A DNA stretch of 64,000 nucleotides from Hyphomicrobiales bacterium (GCA_900471515.1 UCFC01000024.1:235258-299257); one strand, 5' to 3'. Positions 46,828 through 56,520 are shown, counted from the first letter of the stretch. Numbers and translations: made by a program. Notes: a model not told the origin generated them from the letters alone.

Positions 46828-47397
46828 CTACTTCTTTTTCTTCGGCTTGCCCGGCGTCAGGCCCTTGAGATCATCGGGATCGTCGATCAGGCCGGCGGCG
46901 AGCGGATCGATCAGCAGCTTGCCCGCCTCAAGGTCGATTTCCAGCACGGAGGTTTCCGAGAAGGGAATAAGGACCGGCCGCTTGCCCGGGCCTTTGAGCT
47001 CCAGCAGATCGCCGGCGCCAAAATCGAAGACGCCGGTGACGGTGCCGTAGCTCACGCCCTGGTCGTCATAGGCTTCAAGCCCCTCAAGGTCGGCATAGAA
47101 GAACTCGTCGTCCTCAAGTTCCTCATCCGGCAGGTTGTCGCGCTCGATATAAAGTTCCAGGCCGTTCAGCGCCTCGGCGGCGTTGCGGTCGTTGATGCCG
47201 CGGAAGCGAACCACAACCATGTTCTTCATTTCGCGCAGCTCGAGAATTTCGAAAGCGCGTCCATCCATGCTGTGCAGGTGGCCATAGTCGCCGAGCGCGG
47301 TCGGATCGGCCGTGTAGGCCTTCACACGCACCTCGCCGCGAATGCCCTGCGCGCCGCCGATGGTCGCCATCAGCACGGGGTTTTCAAGCTTGGTCAT
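46828..47397 (-). CDS. rimM: Ribosome maturation factor RimM
   Basis: 189 residues from the ATG at 47397 with AAGGA upstream (an ATG at 47409 is the alternative). The N-terminal beta barrel opens with [20 protein letters not shown], and the C-terminal PRC barrel includes [18 protein letters not shown] and [18 protein letters not shown]. It binds S19 and assists 30S head assembly. The tail ends in a basic run (KPKKKK). It follows rpsP after an intergenic terminator. Confidence 0.94.
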   Translation of the reverse strand: MTKLENPVLMATIGGAQGIRGEVRVKAYTADPTALGDYGHLHSMDGRAFEILELREMKNMVVVRFRGINDRNAAEALNGLELYIERDNLPDEELEDDEFFYADLEGLEAYDDQGVSYGTVTGVFDFGAGDLLELKGPGKRPVLIPFSETSVLEIDLEAGKLLIDPLAAGLIDDPDDLKGLTPGKPKKKK

Positions 47398-47470
47398 GGG
47401 TTCCTTCATTCGAACGCAGGCAGAAGCCGAGATCACGCATCTCATAAACGAAGTGCAGAAGAATGGAAAC

Positions 47471-47500
47471 GAAAACGGGCGGCATGTCGCCATGCCGCCC
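47471..47500 (-). terminator. Intrinsic terminator between rpsP and rimM
   Basis: GGGCGGCATG and CATGCCGCCC form a perfect 10-bp stem with a 4-base loop, followed on the minus strand by GTTTTCGTTT. It probably reduces read-through from rpsP into rimM-trmD, as the low level of the processing enzymes relative to S16 requires. Confidence 0.85.
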
Positions 47501-47522
47501 GCTCAGATGAAGTCGAAGCCGA

Positions 47523-47891
47523 TTATTCGGCGGAAGCAGCAGCTTCAGCGGCGTCAGCAGCCTTCTGGGCCTTCTCGGCAGCGCGTTCCTGAGCCTTCTT
47601 GCCCGGCTTTGCCTTTTCCGGGTTGTTGCGGGCTTCGCGCTTGGAGATGCCGGCTTCGTCGAGGAAGCGCAGGACACGGTCGGTCGGCAGGGCGCCCTTG
47701 TCGAGCCAGTGCTTGATGCGCTCGCCGTTCAGCTGAACGCGCTTCTCGTCGTCCTTGGCGAGCATCGGGTTCCAGGAACCGAGGTTCTCGAGGAAGCGGC
47801 CGTCGCGCGGGCTGCGGGCATCGGCGAGAACGACGTGGTAATACGGGCGCTTCTTGGAACCACCGCGTGCGAGACGAATTTTCAGTGCCAT
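47523..47891 (-). CDS. rpsP: Ribosomal protein S16 with C-terminal extension
   Basis: 122 residues against about 82 in E. coli. The core ([60 protein letters not shown]) is standard. The extra roughly 35 residues are Lys/Ala/Glu-rich ([20 protein letters not shown]), similar in composition to the L19 tail. It lies 48 bp downstream of the chorismate mutase gene. Confidence 0.96.
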   Translation of the reverse strand: MALKIRLARGGSKKRPYYHVVLADARSPRDGRFLENLGSWNPMLAKDDEKRVQLNGERIKHWLDKGALPTDRVLRFLDEAGISKREARNNPEKAKPGKKAQERAAEKAQKAADAAEAAASAE

Positions 47892-47939
47892 TTTCTTACT
47901 CCTTAGGCTTTTCTTGACCGCTTCGTGGGGCGGTATCGT

Positions 47940-48248
47940 TCATTGTGCTGCGGCGTGGTCCGCAGCGATCTGCTCATGATGCCGGATGACTTCCTTGATG
48001 ATGAAGTTCAGGAACTTCTCGGCGAAATCCGGGTCCAGATGCGCGTCTTCGGCAAGCTGACGAAGGCGGGCGATCTGGTATTCCTCGCGCGCCGGATCGG
48101 CCGGCGGCAGATTGTATTTTGCCTTCAGTACGCCGACCTCCTTGGTGCAGCGGAAACGTTCGGCAAGAACATGCACAAGGGCCGCATCGATATTGTCGAT
48201 CGACTGGCGATACTTGGCGAGCTGGGCTTTGACGTCTGGATCAATCAT
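47940..48248 (-). CDS. Chorismate mutase (AroQ type)
   Basis: 102 residues from the ATG at 48248 (the open frame further upstream lies in the ffh gene's tail region and has no homology). The all-helical AroQ fold is shown by YRQSIDNIDAALVHVLAERF, RCTKEVGVLKAKYNLPPADP and EEYQIARLRQLAEDAHLDPD, holding the Arg/Lys/Glu residues that bind chorismate. It converts chorismate to prephenate for Phe and Tyr. Location between ffh and rpsP is a feature of rhizobial genomes. Confidence 0.92.
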   Translation of the reverse strand: MIDPDVKAQLAKYRQSIDNIDAALVHVLAERFRCTKEVGVLKAKYNLPPADPAREEYQIARLRQLAEDAHLDPDFAEKFLNFIIKEVIRHHEQIAADHAAAQ

Positions 48249-48264
48249 GGGGCAGGCGATCCTT

Positions 48265-49848
48265 TCACTTCTTCTTGGGCAATCCGGGCAGACCCGGGAA
48301 ACCACCACCAAGGCCCGGCAGCTTTGCGCCGCCAAGACCGGGCAATCCGCCCGGCAGGCCTCCGCCTAGACCGGGCAAACCCCCACCCGGCTTTCCGAGA
48401 CCCGCGGCTTCGGCCTGCTTCTGCAGGGCTTCCAGCTGCTTCGGGTCGATATTGGAGAGATCGGGCATGCCGCCCATGCCGCCGAGGCCCCCCAGCCCCA
48501 TCTTGCCGGCAAGGCCGCCCATCATCTGCTTCATCAGGCCGCCTTTGCCCTTGCCGCCCATCATCTTCATCATGTCCGCCATCTGGCGGTGCATCTTGAG
48601 AAGCTTGTTGATGTCGGCGGCATCGGTGCCGGAGCCGGCGGCAATGCGCTTCTTGCGCGAATGCTTGAGAAGGTCGGGATTGGAGCGCTCGGCCTTGGTC
48701 ATCGAGGAGATGATGGCGAGCTGGCGCTTGAACAAGCGGTCGTCGAGGCCGGCGGCAGCCATCTTGTCCTTCATGCCGGCCATGCCGGGCATCAGGCCCA
48801 TGATGCCACCCATGCCGCCCATCTTCTGCATCTGCTTCAGCTGGTCGGCGAGGTCGTTCAGGTCGAACTTGCCCTTGGCCATCTTGGCGGCCATGGCGGC
48901 CGCCTTTTCGGCGTCGATATTTTCGGCGGCCTTTTCGACGAGCGAAACGATGTCGCCCATGCCAAGGATGCGGTCGGCGATGCGGCGGGGATGGAATTCT
49001 TCCAGCTCGCCCATGCGTTCGCCGACACCGATCAGTTTGATCGGCTTGCCGGTCACGGCGCGCATGGAGAGAGCAGCACCGCCGCGGCCGTCGCCGTCCA
49101 TACGGGTCAGCACGAGGCCGGTAATGCCGACGCGCTCATCGAAATTACGGGCGAGATTGACGGCGTCCTGACCGGTCAGGCTGTCGGCAACCAGCAGGAT
49201 TTCGTGCGGGTTCGACTTCTTCTTGATGTCGGCCATTTCGACCATCAAGGGCTCGTCGATGTGGGTGCGGCCGGCGGTGTCGAGGATGACCACGTCATGG
49301 CCGCCGAGCTTGGCAGCCTGAACGGCGCGGGCGGCGATGTCGGTCGGCGACTGGCCGGCAATGATCGGCAGCGTGTCGATATTGGCCTGGGCGCCGAGCT
49401 GGCGAAGCTGCTCCTGTGCGGCCGGACGGCGCGTGTCGAGCGATGCCATCAGCACCTTCTTCTTCTCGCGCGTCGTCAGCCGGTTGGCGATCTTTGCCGT
49501 CGTCGTCGTCTTACCGGAACCCTGCAGGCCGACCATCATGATGACGACGGGGGCGGCGGCGCGCAGGTCGACGCCGACGCCTTCGCCGCCGAGCATCTCG
49601 ATCAGCTCGTCATGGACGATCTTGACGACCATCTGGCCGGGCTTGATCGACTTCAGGATCTCGGCGCCGACGGCCTTTTCGCGGACGCGATCGGTGAAGG
49701 AGCGGACGACCTCAAGCGAAACGTCGGCTTCCAGGAGCGCACGGCGAACCTCCCGCAGCGCCGCGGAAACATCACTTTCCGAAAGCGCGCCACGGCCTGT
49801 CAGTCCATTCAGGATGGAACCAAGACGGTCCTGGAGGTTCTCAAACAT
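48265..49848 (-). CDS. ffh: Signal recognition particle protein
   Basis: 527 residues from the ATG at 49848 (MFENLQDRLGSILNGLTGRG); the upstream in-frame stretch has no homology and covers a terminator. The NG GTPase has VGLQGSGKTTTTAKIANRL, DTRRPAAQEQL, DTAGRTHIDE and TRMDGDGRGGAALS. The Met-rich M domain (MKMMGGKGKGGLMKQMMGGL region) binds signal peptides and 4.5S RNA. The tail from about residue 480 is a Gly/Leu/Pro low-complexity repeat ending PGLPGLPKKK, longer than in E. coli. It delivers ribosomes to FtsY, which is encoded 3 kb away. Confidence 0.96.
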   Translation of the reverse strand: MFENLQDRLGSILNGLTGRGALSESDVSAALREVRRALLEADVSLEVVRSFTDRVREKAVGAEILKSIKPGQMVVKIVHDELIEMLGGEGVGVDLRAAAPVVIMMVGLQGSGKTTTTAKIANRLTTREKKKVLMASLDTRRPAAQEQLRQLGAQANIDTLPIIAGQSPTDIAARAVQAAKLGGHDVVILDTAGRTHIDEPLMVEMADIKKKSNPHEILLVADSLTGQDAVNLARNFDERVGITGLVLTRMDGDGRGGAALSMRAVTGKPIKLIGVGERMGELEEFHPRRIADRILGMGDIVSLVEKAAENIDAEKAAAMAAKMAKGKFDLNDLADQLKQMQKMGGMGGIMGLMPGMAGMKDKMAAAGLDDRLFKRQLAIISSMTKAERSNPDLLKHSRKKRIAAGSGTDAADINKLLKMHRQMADMMKMMGGKGKGGLMKQMMGGLAGKMGLGGLGGMGGMPDLSNIDPKQLEALQKQAEAAGLGKPGGGLPGLGGGLPGGLPGLGGAKLPGLGGGFPGLPGLPKKK

Positions 49849-49932
49849 CGGCTCTTCCTTGATAACGTTTCGGGGAATTTTGGGATGTCCGAAACGTCGT
49901 GCTTTTCCTTGACGAAAACAAGACGCAAAGCC

Positions 49933-49967
49933 AAAAAGCACCCGAGGGCGCAACGCGCTGTCGGGTG
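49933..49967 (-). terminator. Hairpin with T tract in the ffh leader
   Basis: Minus-strand arms CACCCGA and TCGGGTG enclose an inner small hairpin (GCGC/GCGC), followed by CTTTTTGG. It lies about 85 bp before ffh and 60-95 nt after a good promoter, so it ends a short RNA or acts as an attenuator. Confidence 0.6.
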
Positions 49968-50026
49968 TTGACCTCCGGAATCGATGTCCCGGTCGGCGGC
50001 TCGGAGTCTGTTACTCGTCGCAGATT
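49933..50026 (-). ncRNA. Candidate small RNA or ffh leader attenuator
   Basis: The expected transcript from the promoter at 50033-50061 starts near 50026 and, if it stops at the hairpin, is about 90 nt. A second stem (CTCCG with CGGAG) precedes the terminator. It lacks the GGAA-GGAAGCAGC core of signal recognition particle RNA, so it is not 4.5S RNA. No ORF of more than a few codons is seen. Remaining 5' sequence to 50358 (about 330 bp) has an AT-rich pocket near 50155-50345 but no gene that I can support. Confidence 0.4.
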
Positions 50027-50032
50027 GGGCGC

Positions 50033-50061
50033 GATAAACAGGAAAGCAGCAGGAAAGTCAA
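50033..50061 (-). promoter_or_regulatory. Sigma-70-type promoter for ffh or its leader RNA
   Basis: On the minus strand, TTGACT (50061-50056) and TTTATC (50038-50033) with an exact 17-bp spacer; the -35 is preceded by C, giving the rhizobial CTTGAC form. Confidence 0.6.
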
Positions 50062-50358
50062 GGCGAATACGCTTGACAGCGCCGTCGTGCACTTTTCGAA
50101 GGTTGTGCGGAACTGCAGGCCATGTCGATATGCGGCCGGTTACGGCAGTGCTAGTACATATTTATATATACTAACATTAAAGTTTTAAAACGTCCGGTAT
50201 TCCGAGTTTTAAAGATGAATATTTCGATCGGCGTGTCAAATTTCCTGAAAAGTCCAGTTGCAAAATATTCCGCTTCTGATTCTACTTCGTACTTAAGTAC
50301 ATCCTGTAAAATGATTCGTGAATATCCTTGATGCCGAATGAATCGGCGGAGATATCAA

Positions 50359-50562
50359 ATGTTAAACCCGGATATCGAAAGCTGGGCGCTGGCGCGCGCG
50401 CACGCTATCGTACTGAATGAAGGCCTGAACCTGGCGAAGGCGGCGCAGGATCTGGATCGCAAGCGGTCCCGTCTGCTGGTCTACGAGTTGCGAAAGGTGA
50501 TCACGGCCGCCATCGTCGAAGCCCATGCGGCGTCTCTCGGTCCCGAGGGCAGTCTGCGATAA
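50359..50562 (+). CDS. Small helical protein of unknown function
   Basis: 67 residues from the ATG at 50359, with GGAG eight bases upstream; an in-frame ATG at 50338 adds seven residues. The sequence (SWALARAHAIVLNEGLNLAK, then AAQDLDRKRSRLLVYELRKV) predicts two or three helices with a basic middle, and no Cys. I do not recognise it. It sits alone between an AT-rich stretch containing a perfect 12-bp palindrome (GTACTTAAGTAC, 50289-50300) and dapF, 197 bp upstream of the latter. Confidence 0.6.
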   Translation: MLNPDIESWALARAHAIVLNEGLNLAKAAQDLDRKRSRLLVYELRKVITAAIVEAHAASLGPEGSLR

Positions 50563-50759
50563 ATCCACATAGATCCGATGCGAAGCGCGTGAGGGGATGC
50601 TCGACAGCATCCGCATGTCGATAGTTCCGCATGGCGCAGCCATGCATTCCCCCGTTTTTACCGGGCATGGCTTCGTCGGCAGAAGGGCAGAAGGTTCTCC
50701 CACTGGTAATCCGCGGGCATTTCCGCCATATACAGCCGGAATGCAGCAGGAACAGTCAG

Positions 50760-51662
50760 ATGAGCAACACGGTCGAATTCGCGAAGATGAACGGGCTTGG
50801 CAACAAGATCCTGGTTGTCGATATGCGAGGTCGGACCGACAAGGTGACGCCGCAGGCCGCGATCGCGCTTAACGCAGATGGCGAGACGCAGTTCGATCAG
50901 ATCATGGCAATCCATGATCCGAAGGCCCACGGCACCGACGCCTATATCGATATCCTGAACTGCGACGGCTCCAGGGCGCAGTCCTGCGGCAACGGTACGC
51001 GTTGCGTCGTGCAGGCTCTGGCCGCCGAGACCGGCAGGAAAGCTTTTACCTTCCAGACGGTCGCCGGCATCCTGAACGCGGTCGAGCATGAGGACGGTAC
51101 GATCTCCGTCGACATGGGCAGGCCGGTTTTTGAATGGAACCGTATTCCGCTTGCCGAGGAGTTTCACGACACAAGCCGCATCGAGCTGCAGATCGGGCCG
51201 ATCGACAATCCGGTGCTGCATTCTCCTTCGGCCATGTCCATGGGCAACCCGCATGCGATCTTCTGGGTCGACCGCGATCCGATGAGCTTCGATCTCGAAC
51301 GCTTTGGTCCGCTGCTGGAAAACCACCCGATCTTCCCGGAAAAGGCCAATATCACGCTGGCACAGGTCATCTCGAATTCAGCGTTGCGCACGCGCACGTG
51401 GGAGCGTGGTGCGGGCTTGACGCTCGCCTGCGGATCGGCTGCCTGCGCTTCTGCCGTCAGTGCCGCCCGCACCGGCCGTACCGGCCGCAAGGTGACAATC
51501 GACGTCGCGTCCAGCCCGGTCCGCCAGCCCTTGACCATCGAGTGGCGCGAGGACGACCATGTGGTCATGACCGGTCCGGCAGAATGGGAATGGTCCGGCA
51601 GGGTCGACCCTTCTACCGGCGCCTGGTCGCGCGATTCCGCACCTGGAGCGGAAGCGCGGTGA
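50760..51662 (+). CDS. dapF: Diaminopimelate epimerase
   Basis: A 300-residue enzyme that interconverts LL- and meso-diaminopimelate for peptidoglycan and lysine. The catalytic cysteines are in [20 protein letters not shown] and in [17 protein letters not shown]. The N-terminal [18 protein letters not shown] is diagnostic, and the ATG at 50760 gives exactly that start; the frame is open to 50631. The stop TGA overlaps the GTG start of mtaB. Confidence 0.96.
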   Translation: MSNTVEFAKMNGLGNKILVVDMRGRTDKVTPQAAIALNADGETQFDQIMAIHDPKAHGTDAYIDILNCDGSRAQSCGNGTRCVVQALAAETGRKAFTFQTVAGILNAVEHEDGTISVDMGRPVFEWNRIPLAEEFHDTSRIELQIGPIDNPVLHSPSAMSMGNPHAIFWVDRDPMSFDLERFGPLLENHPIFPEKANITLAQVISNSALRTRTWERGAGLTLACGSAACASAVSAARTGRTGRKVTIDVASSPVRQPLTIEWREDDHVVMTGPAEWEWSGRVDPSTGAWSRDSAPGAEAR

Positions 51663-52933
51663 GCGGCGTCGAGGTCATCACCTTCGGCTGCCGTCTCAAT
51701 ACCTATGAATCCGAAGTCATGAGATCGCAGGCGGAAGCGGCCGGGCTCAACAATGCCATTCTGGTCAATACCTGCGCCGTCACCGGCGAGGCCGTGCGCC
51801 AGGCCCGCCAGGCGATCCGCCGCGCGCGGCGCGACAATCCGCATGCCCGCATCATCGTCACCGGCTGTGCCGCCCAGACCGAAAAGGAAACCTTTGCCGA
51901 GATGGCCGAGGTTGACGCCGTGCTCGGCAACGAAGAGAAACTGAAGGCTGCCTCCTATCGCGCGCTTCCGGATTTCGGCGTTTCGGCGGAAGAGAAGCTG
52001 CGCGTCAACGATATCATGAGCGTGCGCCATACCGCGCCGCAAATGGTCAGGCATATCGACGGCCACGTGCGGGCCTTCATCCAGGTGCAGAACGGATGCG
52101 ACCATCGCTGCACCTTCTGCATCATTCCCTACGGCCGCGGCAATTCGCGTTCCGTGCCGATGGGTGCTGTGGTCGATCAGGCGCGCAATCTCGTCGAAAG
52201 CGGCTATCGCGAAATCGTGCTGACCGGTGTCGATGCCACGAGTTACGGCGCAGACCTTCCCGGCGAGCCGACGCTTGGGCTGCTCGCAAAGACATTGCTC
52301 AAGCAGGTGCCGGATATCCGCCGGCTGCGGCTCTCTTCCATCGACAGTATCGAGGCCGATCGCCATCTCATGGACCTCATCGCTGACGAGCCGCGTTTCA
52401 TGCCGCATCTGCATCTGTCGCTGCAGCACGGCGACGATATGATCCTGAAGCGCATGAAACGCCGTCACCTGCGGGCGGACGCGCTGCGCTTCATCGAGGA
52501 CGTGCGCCGGTTGCGGCCGCAGATCAGCTTCGGCGCGGACATGATTGCCGGCTTCCCGACAGAGACCGAGGACATGTTTGCGAATGCGGTACGGCTGGCG
52601 GAAGAGGCCGACATCGCGCACCTGCATGTCTTTCCCTACAGCCCGCGGCCCGGTACGCCTGCCGCACGCATGCCGCAACTCGACCGGTCCCTGATCAAGG
52701 AGCGTGCCGCGCGCCTGCGCGCCACTGGACAGATGCTGCACCAGCGCCATCTGGACAAGATGGTCGGAACGCGGCAATGGCTGCTGGTAGAAAACAACGG
52801 TCTTGCCCATACGGAAAATTTCACGCTTGTCGCCACCCCCGGTCTTCGTCCGCGCGAGATTGTCGAAGCGACGATATCAGGCCACAACGGCAAGCATCTC
52901 GACATGCAATTGACGGCTGCCGCGGCGGCCTGA
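51659..52933 (+). CDS. mtaB: tRNA t6A37 methylthiotransferase MtaB
   Basis: 424 residues from a GTG at 51659 that overlaps the dapF stop (GTGA), so translation is coupled; an apparent longer frame from 51134 lies in dapF. The N-terminal UPF0004 domain carries its cluster cysteines in [22 protein letters not shown] and VTGCAAQTE. The radical SAM motif is [20 protein letters not shown], followed by a TRAM-like tail. It adds the 2-methylthio group to ct6A/t6A at position 37 of tRNAs reading ANN codons. Confidence 0.94.
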   Translation: MSGVEVITFGCRLNTYESEVMRSQAEAAGLNNAILVNTCAVTGEAVRQARQAIRRARRDNPHARIIVTGCAAQTEKETFAEMAEVDAVLGNEEKLKAASYRALPDFGVSAEEKLRVNDIMSVRHTAPQMVRHIDGHVRAFIQVQNGCDHRCTFCIIPYGRGNSRSVPMGAVVDQARNLVESGYREIVLTGVDATSYGADLPGEPTLGLLAKTLLKQVPDIRRLRLSSIDSIEADRHLMDLIADEPRFMPHLHLSLQHGDDMILKRMKRRHLRADALRFIEDVRRLRPQISFGADMIAGFPTETEDMFANAVRLAEEADIAHLHVFPYSPRPGTPAARMPQLDRSLIKERAARLRATGQMLHQRHLDKMVGTRQWLLVENNGLAHTENFTLVATPGLRPREIVEATISGHNGKHLDMQLTAAAAA

Positions 52934-52948
52934 CTTCACGGACAGCTC

Positions 52949-54394
52949 ATGGCGCTCAGTTTCATCAAAAAGGTGTTCACCTTCGGCAAGCCGGCGGAAG
53001 AGCCTGTGCCGGAAGCCGTGGAAAGGGAACTCGAGCCGCGCTCGCGCGACGAGGACCTGCCGGTTGCCGACGATCCTGTCCTTGCCGAGGAGATGGATAC
53101 GGCCGGCGGACCTGCGGCGGATATCCAGCGGGATGGCGCGGCTGAGGCGGAGTCTGTCGATCCCGAGCCCGTGGAGGTTGAGCCGGAATTGCTCCCGGCC
53201 GCCGATGAACTGGGCGACATGGGCGTGGTGCCATTGTCGCTGCTGGAAGCCGAGGTGGAAGCCGAGGCCGAGGAAAGCCAGACTATCCCTGTTGCCGCCA
53301 GTGACGACGAAGGAGCTGCGGAGACCGCCGAAACGCCGCTTGAGGAAATTCCGCCTGCAACTTCGACCGAGGTGGAAGACGATGTTTCGGAGTCCGGTGT
53401 CGAGCCCGTTCTTCCCAAAGGCTTTGCCACCGGACCTGTCGTGGAAGCCGAACCCGTGGTCGTGCCGCCGCCGAGACTTTCCTGGTTCCAGCGGCTGCGC
53501 AACGGGCTGGCGCGCACGTCTTCCCAGCTTACGGGCCAGATCACCGCGCTCTTTACCAAGCGCAAGCTCGATGACGATACGCTGCAGGATCTCGAAGATC
53601 TGCTGATCCAGGCCGATCTCGGCGTCGAGACGGCGATGCGCGTTACCGACACGCTCGCGTCCGAGCGCTACGGAAAGGATGTTACCGGCGAAGACGTCAG
53701 TCGCATCATGGCGGGCGAAATCGCCAAGGTTCTGAAACCTGTCGCCAAGCCTCTGCAGCTCGATCTCTCGCACAAGCCGCATGTCATCCTCGTTGTCGGC
53801 GTCAATGGTACCGGCAAGACGACCACGATCGGCAAGCTGGCGGCGAAACTTTCCGGCTCCGGTCTCAAGGTGATGCTGGCGGCGGGCGATACATTCCGCG
53901 CGGCGGCCATCGAGCAGCTGAAGATCTGGGCCGAGCGCACCAGGTCCGAATTTATCGGCACCAAGCTCGGTGCGGATGCGGCGGGCCTTGCCTACGATGC
54001 GTTCGAGCAGGCGAAAGCCAAAAAATGCGACGTGCTGATCATCGACACGGCCGGCCGCCTGCAGAACAAGGCAGAGCTGATGGCCGAACTCGAGAAGATC
54101 GTGCGTGTGCTCGGCAAGCTCGACCCGGATGCGCCGCACACCGTCCTCCAGACACTCGATGCGACAACCGGGCAGAACGCACTCAATCAGGTGGAAATCT
54201 TCCGCAATGTTGCCGGTGTCAGCGGGCTCGTCATGACCAAGCTTGACGGCACTGCGCGCGGCGGCATCCTGGTGGCGATATCCGCCAAGCACAAGCTGCC
54301 GGTTTATTTCATCGGCGTCGGAGAAGGGGTCGACGATCTCGAACCGTTCGAGGCCGAGGATTTTGCGCAGGCTATTGCCGGCATCAGCCAGTGA
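52949..54394 (+). CDS. ftsY: Signal recognition particle receptor FtsY
   Basis: 481 residues. An acidic, low-complexity N-terminal A domain (about 1-170, very rich in Glu, Pro and Ala) is followed by the NG domain: the four-helix N part (FQRLRNGLARTSSQLTGQI) and the GTPase with VGVNGTGKTTTIGKLAAKL, DTFRAAAIEQL, DTAGRLQNKAELMAEL and TKLDGTARGGI. It docks ribosome-SRP complexes at the inner membrane. It lies 15 bp after mtaB and 59 bp before yciB. Confidence 0.96.
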   Translation: MALSFIKKVFTFGKPAEEPVPEAVERELEPRSRDEDLPVADDPVLAEEMDTAGGPAADIQRDGAAEAESVDPEPVEVEPELLPAADELGDMGVVPLSLLEAEVEAEAEESQTIPVAASDDEGAAETAETPLEEIPPATSTEVEDDVSESGVEPVLPKGFATGPVVEAEPVVVPPPRLSWFQRLRNGLARTSSQLTGQITALFTKRKLDDDTLQDLEDLLIQADLGVETAMRVTDTLASERYGKDVTGEDVSRIMAGEIAKVLKPVAKPLQLDLSHKPHVILVVGVNGTGKTTTIGKLAAKLSGSGLKVMLAAGDTFRAAAIEQLKIWAERTRSEFIGTKLGADAAGLAYDAFEQAKAKKCDVLIIDTAGRLQNKAELMAELEKIVRVLGKLDPDAPHTVLQTLDATTGQNALNQVEIFRNVAGVSGLVMTKLDGTARGGILVAISAKHKLPVYFIGVGEGVDDLEPFEAEDFAQAIAGISQ

Positions 54395-54453
54395 TGCCAC
54401 AGATTAGCCGTTGATGGCTTGCATGCATTGCAAAAAAGCAGGTTTGAAAAAGC

Positions 54454-55098
54454 ATGACGACTGAAAGCGATATTACTCCCAGCGCCGCAGACCGGCATCA
54501 TCCGCTTTTGAAACTGGCGCTGGAGCTGGGGCCGCTTCTGGTCTTCTTCTTTGCCAATCTGCGTGGCGAATGGCTGGTTGCGCGCTTTCCGGCATTGGCC
54601 GAACTCGGCGGCCCGCTCTTCGTGGCGACCGGGCTATTCATGGCTGCGACCATCGTCTCGCTCCTGGTCTCCAAGATCGTGCTTGGGCATTTGCCGATCA
54701 TGCCTTTTGTTTCCGGCATCGTCGTATTGATCTTCGGTTCGTTGTCGATCTGGCTCCAGAACGAGACCTTCATCAAGATGAAGCCGACGATCGTCAATGC
54801 GCTCTTCGGCTTCGCGCTGCTCGGAGGCCTTGCCTTCGGCAAATCGCTGCTCGGCTATGTCTTCAACGCCGCCTTCCAGCTTGATGCCGAAGGCTGGCGC
54901 AAGCTGACGATCCGCTGGGGCATCTTCTTCCTGTTCCTCGCGGTGCTGAACGAAGTCGTCTGGCGCAATTTCTCGGACAATTTCTGGATCGCCTTCAAGG
55001 TCTGGGGCACGATGCCGATCACCATCATCTTCACAATGGCGCAGATGCCGCTGGTGCTGAAGCACAGCATTCCCACCGAGGCTGAAAGCGAGAAGTGA
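54454..55098 (+). CDS. yciB: Inner-membrane-spanning septation protein A (YciB)
   Basis: A 214-residue protein with about five or six membrane helices. [20 protein letters not shown] and [20 protein letters not shown] match the IspA/YciB family, which is involved in cell-envelope and division maintenance. The Trp-Arg-Asn segment ([20 protein letters not shown]) is characteristic. Its stop overlaps the GTG of the next gene. Confidence 0.92.
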   Translation: MTTESDITPSAADRHHPLLKLALELGPLLVFFFANLRGEWLVARFPALAELGGPLFVATGLFMAATIVSLLVSKIVLGHLPIMPFVSGIVVLIFGSLSIWLQNETFIKMKPTIVNALFGFALLGGLAFGKSLLGYVFNAAFQLDAEGWRKLTIRWGIFFLFLAVLNEVVWRNFSDNFWIAFKVWGTMPITIIFTMAQMPLVLKHSIPTEAESEK

Positions 55099-55682
55099 CA
55101 GTCATCGACGACGCAGACCGGTCACGGCATCGGATTTTCTGGTTTTCCGCCTGCTTCGCAGTGCTGGTCGTCCAGATCGTTTTCGAATATTGGATGGGCC
55201 GGGTGCCGATCTGCACGTGCGGTTATGTCAAGCTCTGGGAAGGCACGGTCAATTCCAGCGGCAATTCCCAGCATCTGTCCGACTGGTACACGCCGTCCCA
55301 CATCATCCACGGCTTCCTGTTTTACGGGCTCACGCATCTTCTGCTTCGCGGCAAGCCGATTGCGGCGCGCTTGCTTCTGGCCGTGCTGATCGAGTCCGGC
55401 TGGGAGCTTCTGGAAAATTCGCCTCTGATTATCGACCGCTACCGCACAGCGACGATCTCGCTCGACTATTACGGCGACAGCATCATCAATTCAGCCATGG
55501 ATACGATCTTCATGGCCGTCGGTTTCTTTTTTGCCTGGCGCGCGCCGGTGGCGCTGACGGTGGCGATCGCGATCTTCTTCGAAATTTTCACGGGCTATAT
55601 GATCCGGGACAATCTGACGCTCAACGTGCTGATGCTGATCTGGCCGGTCGAGGCGATCAAGGTCTGGCAGGGCGGCGCCTAA
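55095..55682 (+). CDS. DUF2585 family membrane protein (UPF0314)
   Basis: 195 residues from a GTG overlapping the yciB stop (GTGA). It has four or five membrane helices, with two cysteines in [12 protein letters not shown] and the strongly conserved [31 protein letters not shown] and [12 protein letters not shown]. The His, Asp and Glu residues in these loops could bind a metal or catalyse; no function is known. It is restricted to alphaproteobacteria as far as I recall. A RIME-like half element starts within its stop codon. Confidence 0.9.
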   Translation: MTVIDDADRSRHRIFWFSACFAVLVVQIVFEYWMGRVPICTCGYVKLWEGTVNSSGNSQHLSDWYTPSHIIHGFLFYGLTHLLLRGKPIAARLLLAVLIESGWELLENSPLIIDRYRTATISLDYYGDSIINSAMDTIFMAVGFFFAWRAPVALTVAIAIFFEIFTGYMIRDNLTLNVLMLIWPVEAIKVWQGGA

Positions 55683-55730
55683 AGCAATTCCGGCAAAAGT
55701 GTTCGGCGATTTGCGTCCGGAACTGCGTGA
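55680..55730. repeat. RIME-like repeat, copy C (one palindromic module)
   Basis: AGCAATTCCGGCAAAAGTG followed by TTTGCGTCCGGAACTGCGTG matches the reverse complement of the right module of copies A and B with scattered changes. Only one module is present. It begins with the TAA stop codon of the DUF2585 gene and ends 12 bp before the stop of ccmG on the other strand. Confidence 0.75.
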
Positions 55731-55742
55731 ATCCAGGTAAAA

Positions 55743-56351
55743 TCAAGAGACCGGCTTGCCCAATACCTTTTCCATTGCCGGGAAGAGGCCTTCCTTCAGG
55801 CTGATATCGTCGAAGGGGCCGACACGCTTGTAGATGATCGTGCCGTCGGGGGCGACGAGATAGCTTTCGGGAATACCGTAGACGCCCCAGTCGATCGCCG
55901 CCTTGCCGTTGGGGTCGACGCCGATCGCGTGATAGGGATTGCCGAGTTCGCCAAGGAAGCGCAGCGCGTTCTCGCTTTTGTCCTTGTAGTTGATCGCGAC
56001 GATGTTCAGCCGTCCGTCTTGCGCCAGCTGCTTGAGAACGGGATGTTCGTCGCGGCAGGGGATGCACCATGAGGCGAAGACATTGACGAGCGTGAGCTTG
56101 CCCTTGACGCTCTCATCCGTCAGTGCCGGCAGGTTGGAGCCTTCGAGCGCCGGCAGGTTCAGCGACGGCGCTTTCGTGCCGATCAGCGCGGAAGGGATTT
56201 CGGCGATGTTCTTGCCGTGGAAATCCTGGTCGTAAAGCATCTTGGCCGCCGTTGCGGCAATGCCGCCGAAGACGGCAAGCGGAATCAGCGCGGCAATGTA
56301 ACGGCTGGGGCCGCGGCTCTTCGGCCGATTTTCTTGAGGAGCGTCAGTCAT
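55743..56351 (-). CDS. ccmG: Cytochrome c maturation thioredoxin CcmG (DsbE/CycY)
   Basis: A 202-residue membrane-anchored periplasmic thioredoxin. One helix near residues 20-40 anchors it; the active site is [18 protein letters not shown] (Cys-X2-Cys), and the [15 protein letters not shown] cis-Pro region follows. It reduces the apocytochrome c CXXCH thiols before haem attachment. The start overlaps the ccmD stop by four bases. The gene is last of ccmABCDG on the minus strand; ccmEFH and ccmI are not here. Confidence 0.94.
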   Translation of the reverse strand: MTDAPQENRPKSRGPSRYIAALIPLAVFGGIAATAAKMLYDQDFHGKNIAEIPSALIGTKAPSLNLPALEGSNLPALTDESVKGKLTLVNVFASWCIPCRDEHPVLKQLAQDGRLNIVAINYKDKSENALRFLGELGNPYHAIGVDPNGKAAIDWGVYGIPESYLVAPDGTIIYKRVGPFDDISLKEGLFPAMEKVLGKPVS

Positions 56352-56518
56352 TCTCTGTCCTTGGGTCGGGCGGAACGGCGGCGAATACCGGCCGCTTCGA
56401 GCGCTGCCAGTTCCTTCCGGCGGGCACGTCCGTCAGCCCAGGTCCAGAGCGTCACCGCAATGGTGACGATGGCGGCGAAACCGTAGGAGCCGTAGACGTA
56501 GAAAGCGTAGGAACCCAT
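56348..56518 (-). CDS. ccmD: Haem exporter small membrane protein CcmD
   Basis: A 56-residue frame between ccmC and ccmG, starting at 56518, two bases after the ccmC stop region. The peptide [20 protein letters not shown] continues as one membrane helix and a positively charged tail ([17 protein letters not shown]), the usual CcmD layout. It helps release holoCcmE from CcmABC. Its stop overlaps the ccmG ATG (ATGA). Below common ORF length cutoffs, it is easily missed. Confidence 0.9.
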   Translation of the reverse strand: MGSYAFYVYGSYGFAAIVTIAVTLWTWADGRARRKELAALEAAGIRRRSARPKDRE

Positions 56519-56520
56519 CC

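Noticed and set aside
49933..50061. SRP (4.5S) RNA gene next to ffh
   Set aside because: The conserved GGAA and GGAAGCAGC helix 8 core is absent on both strands.
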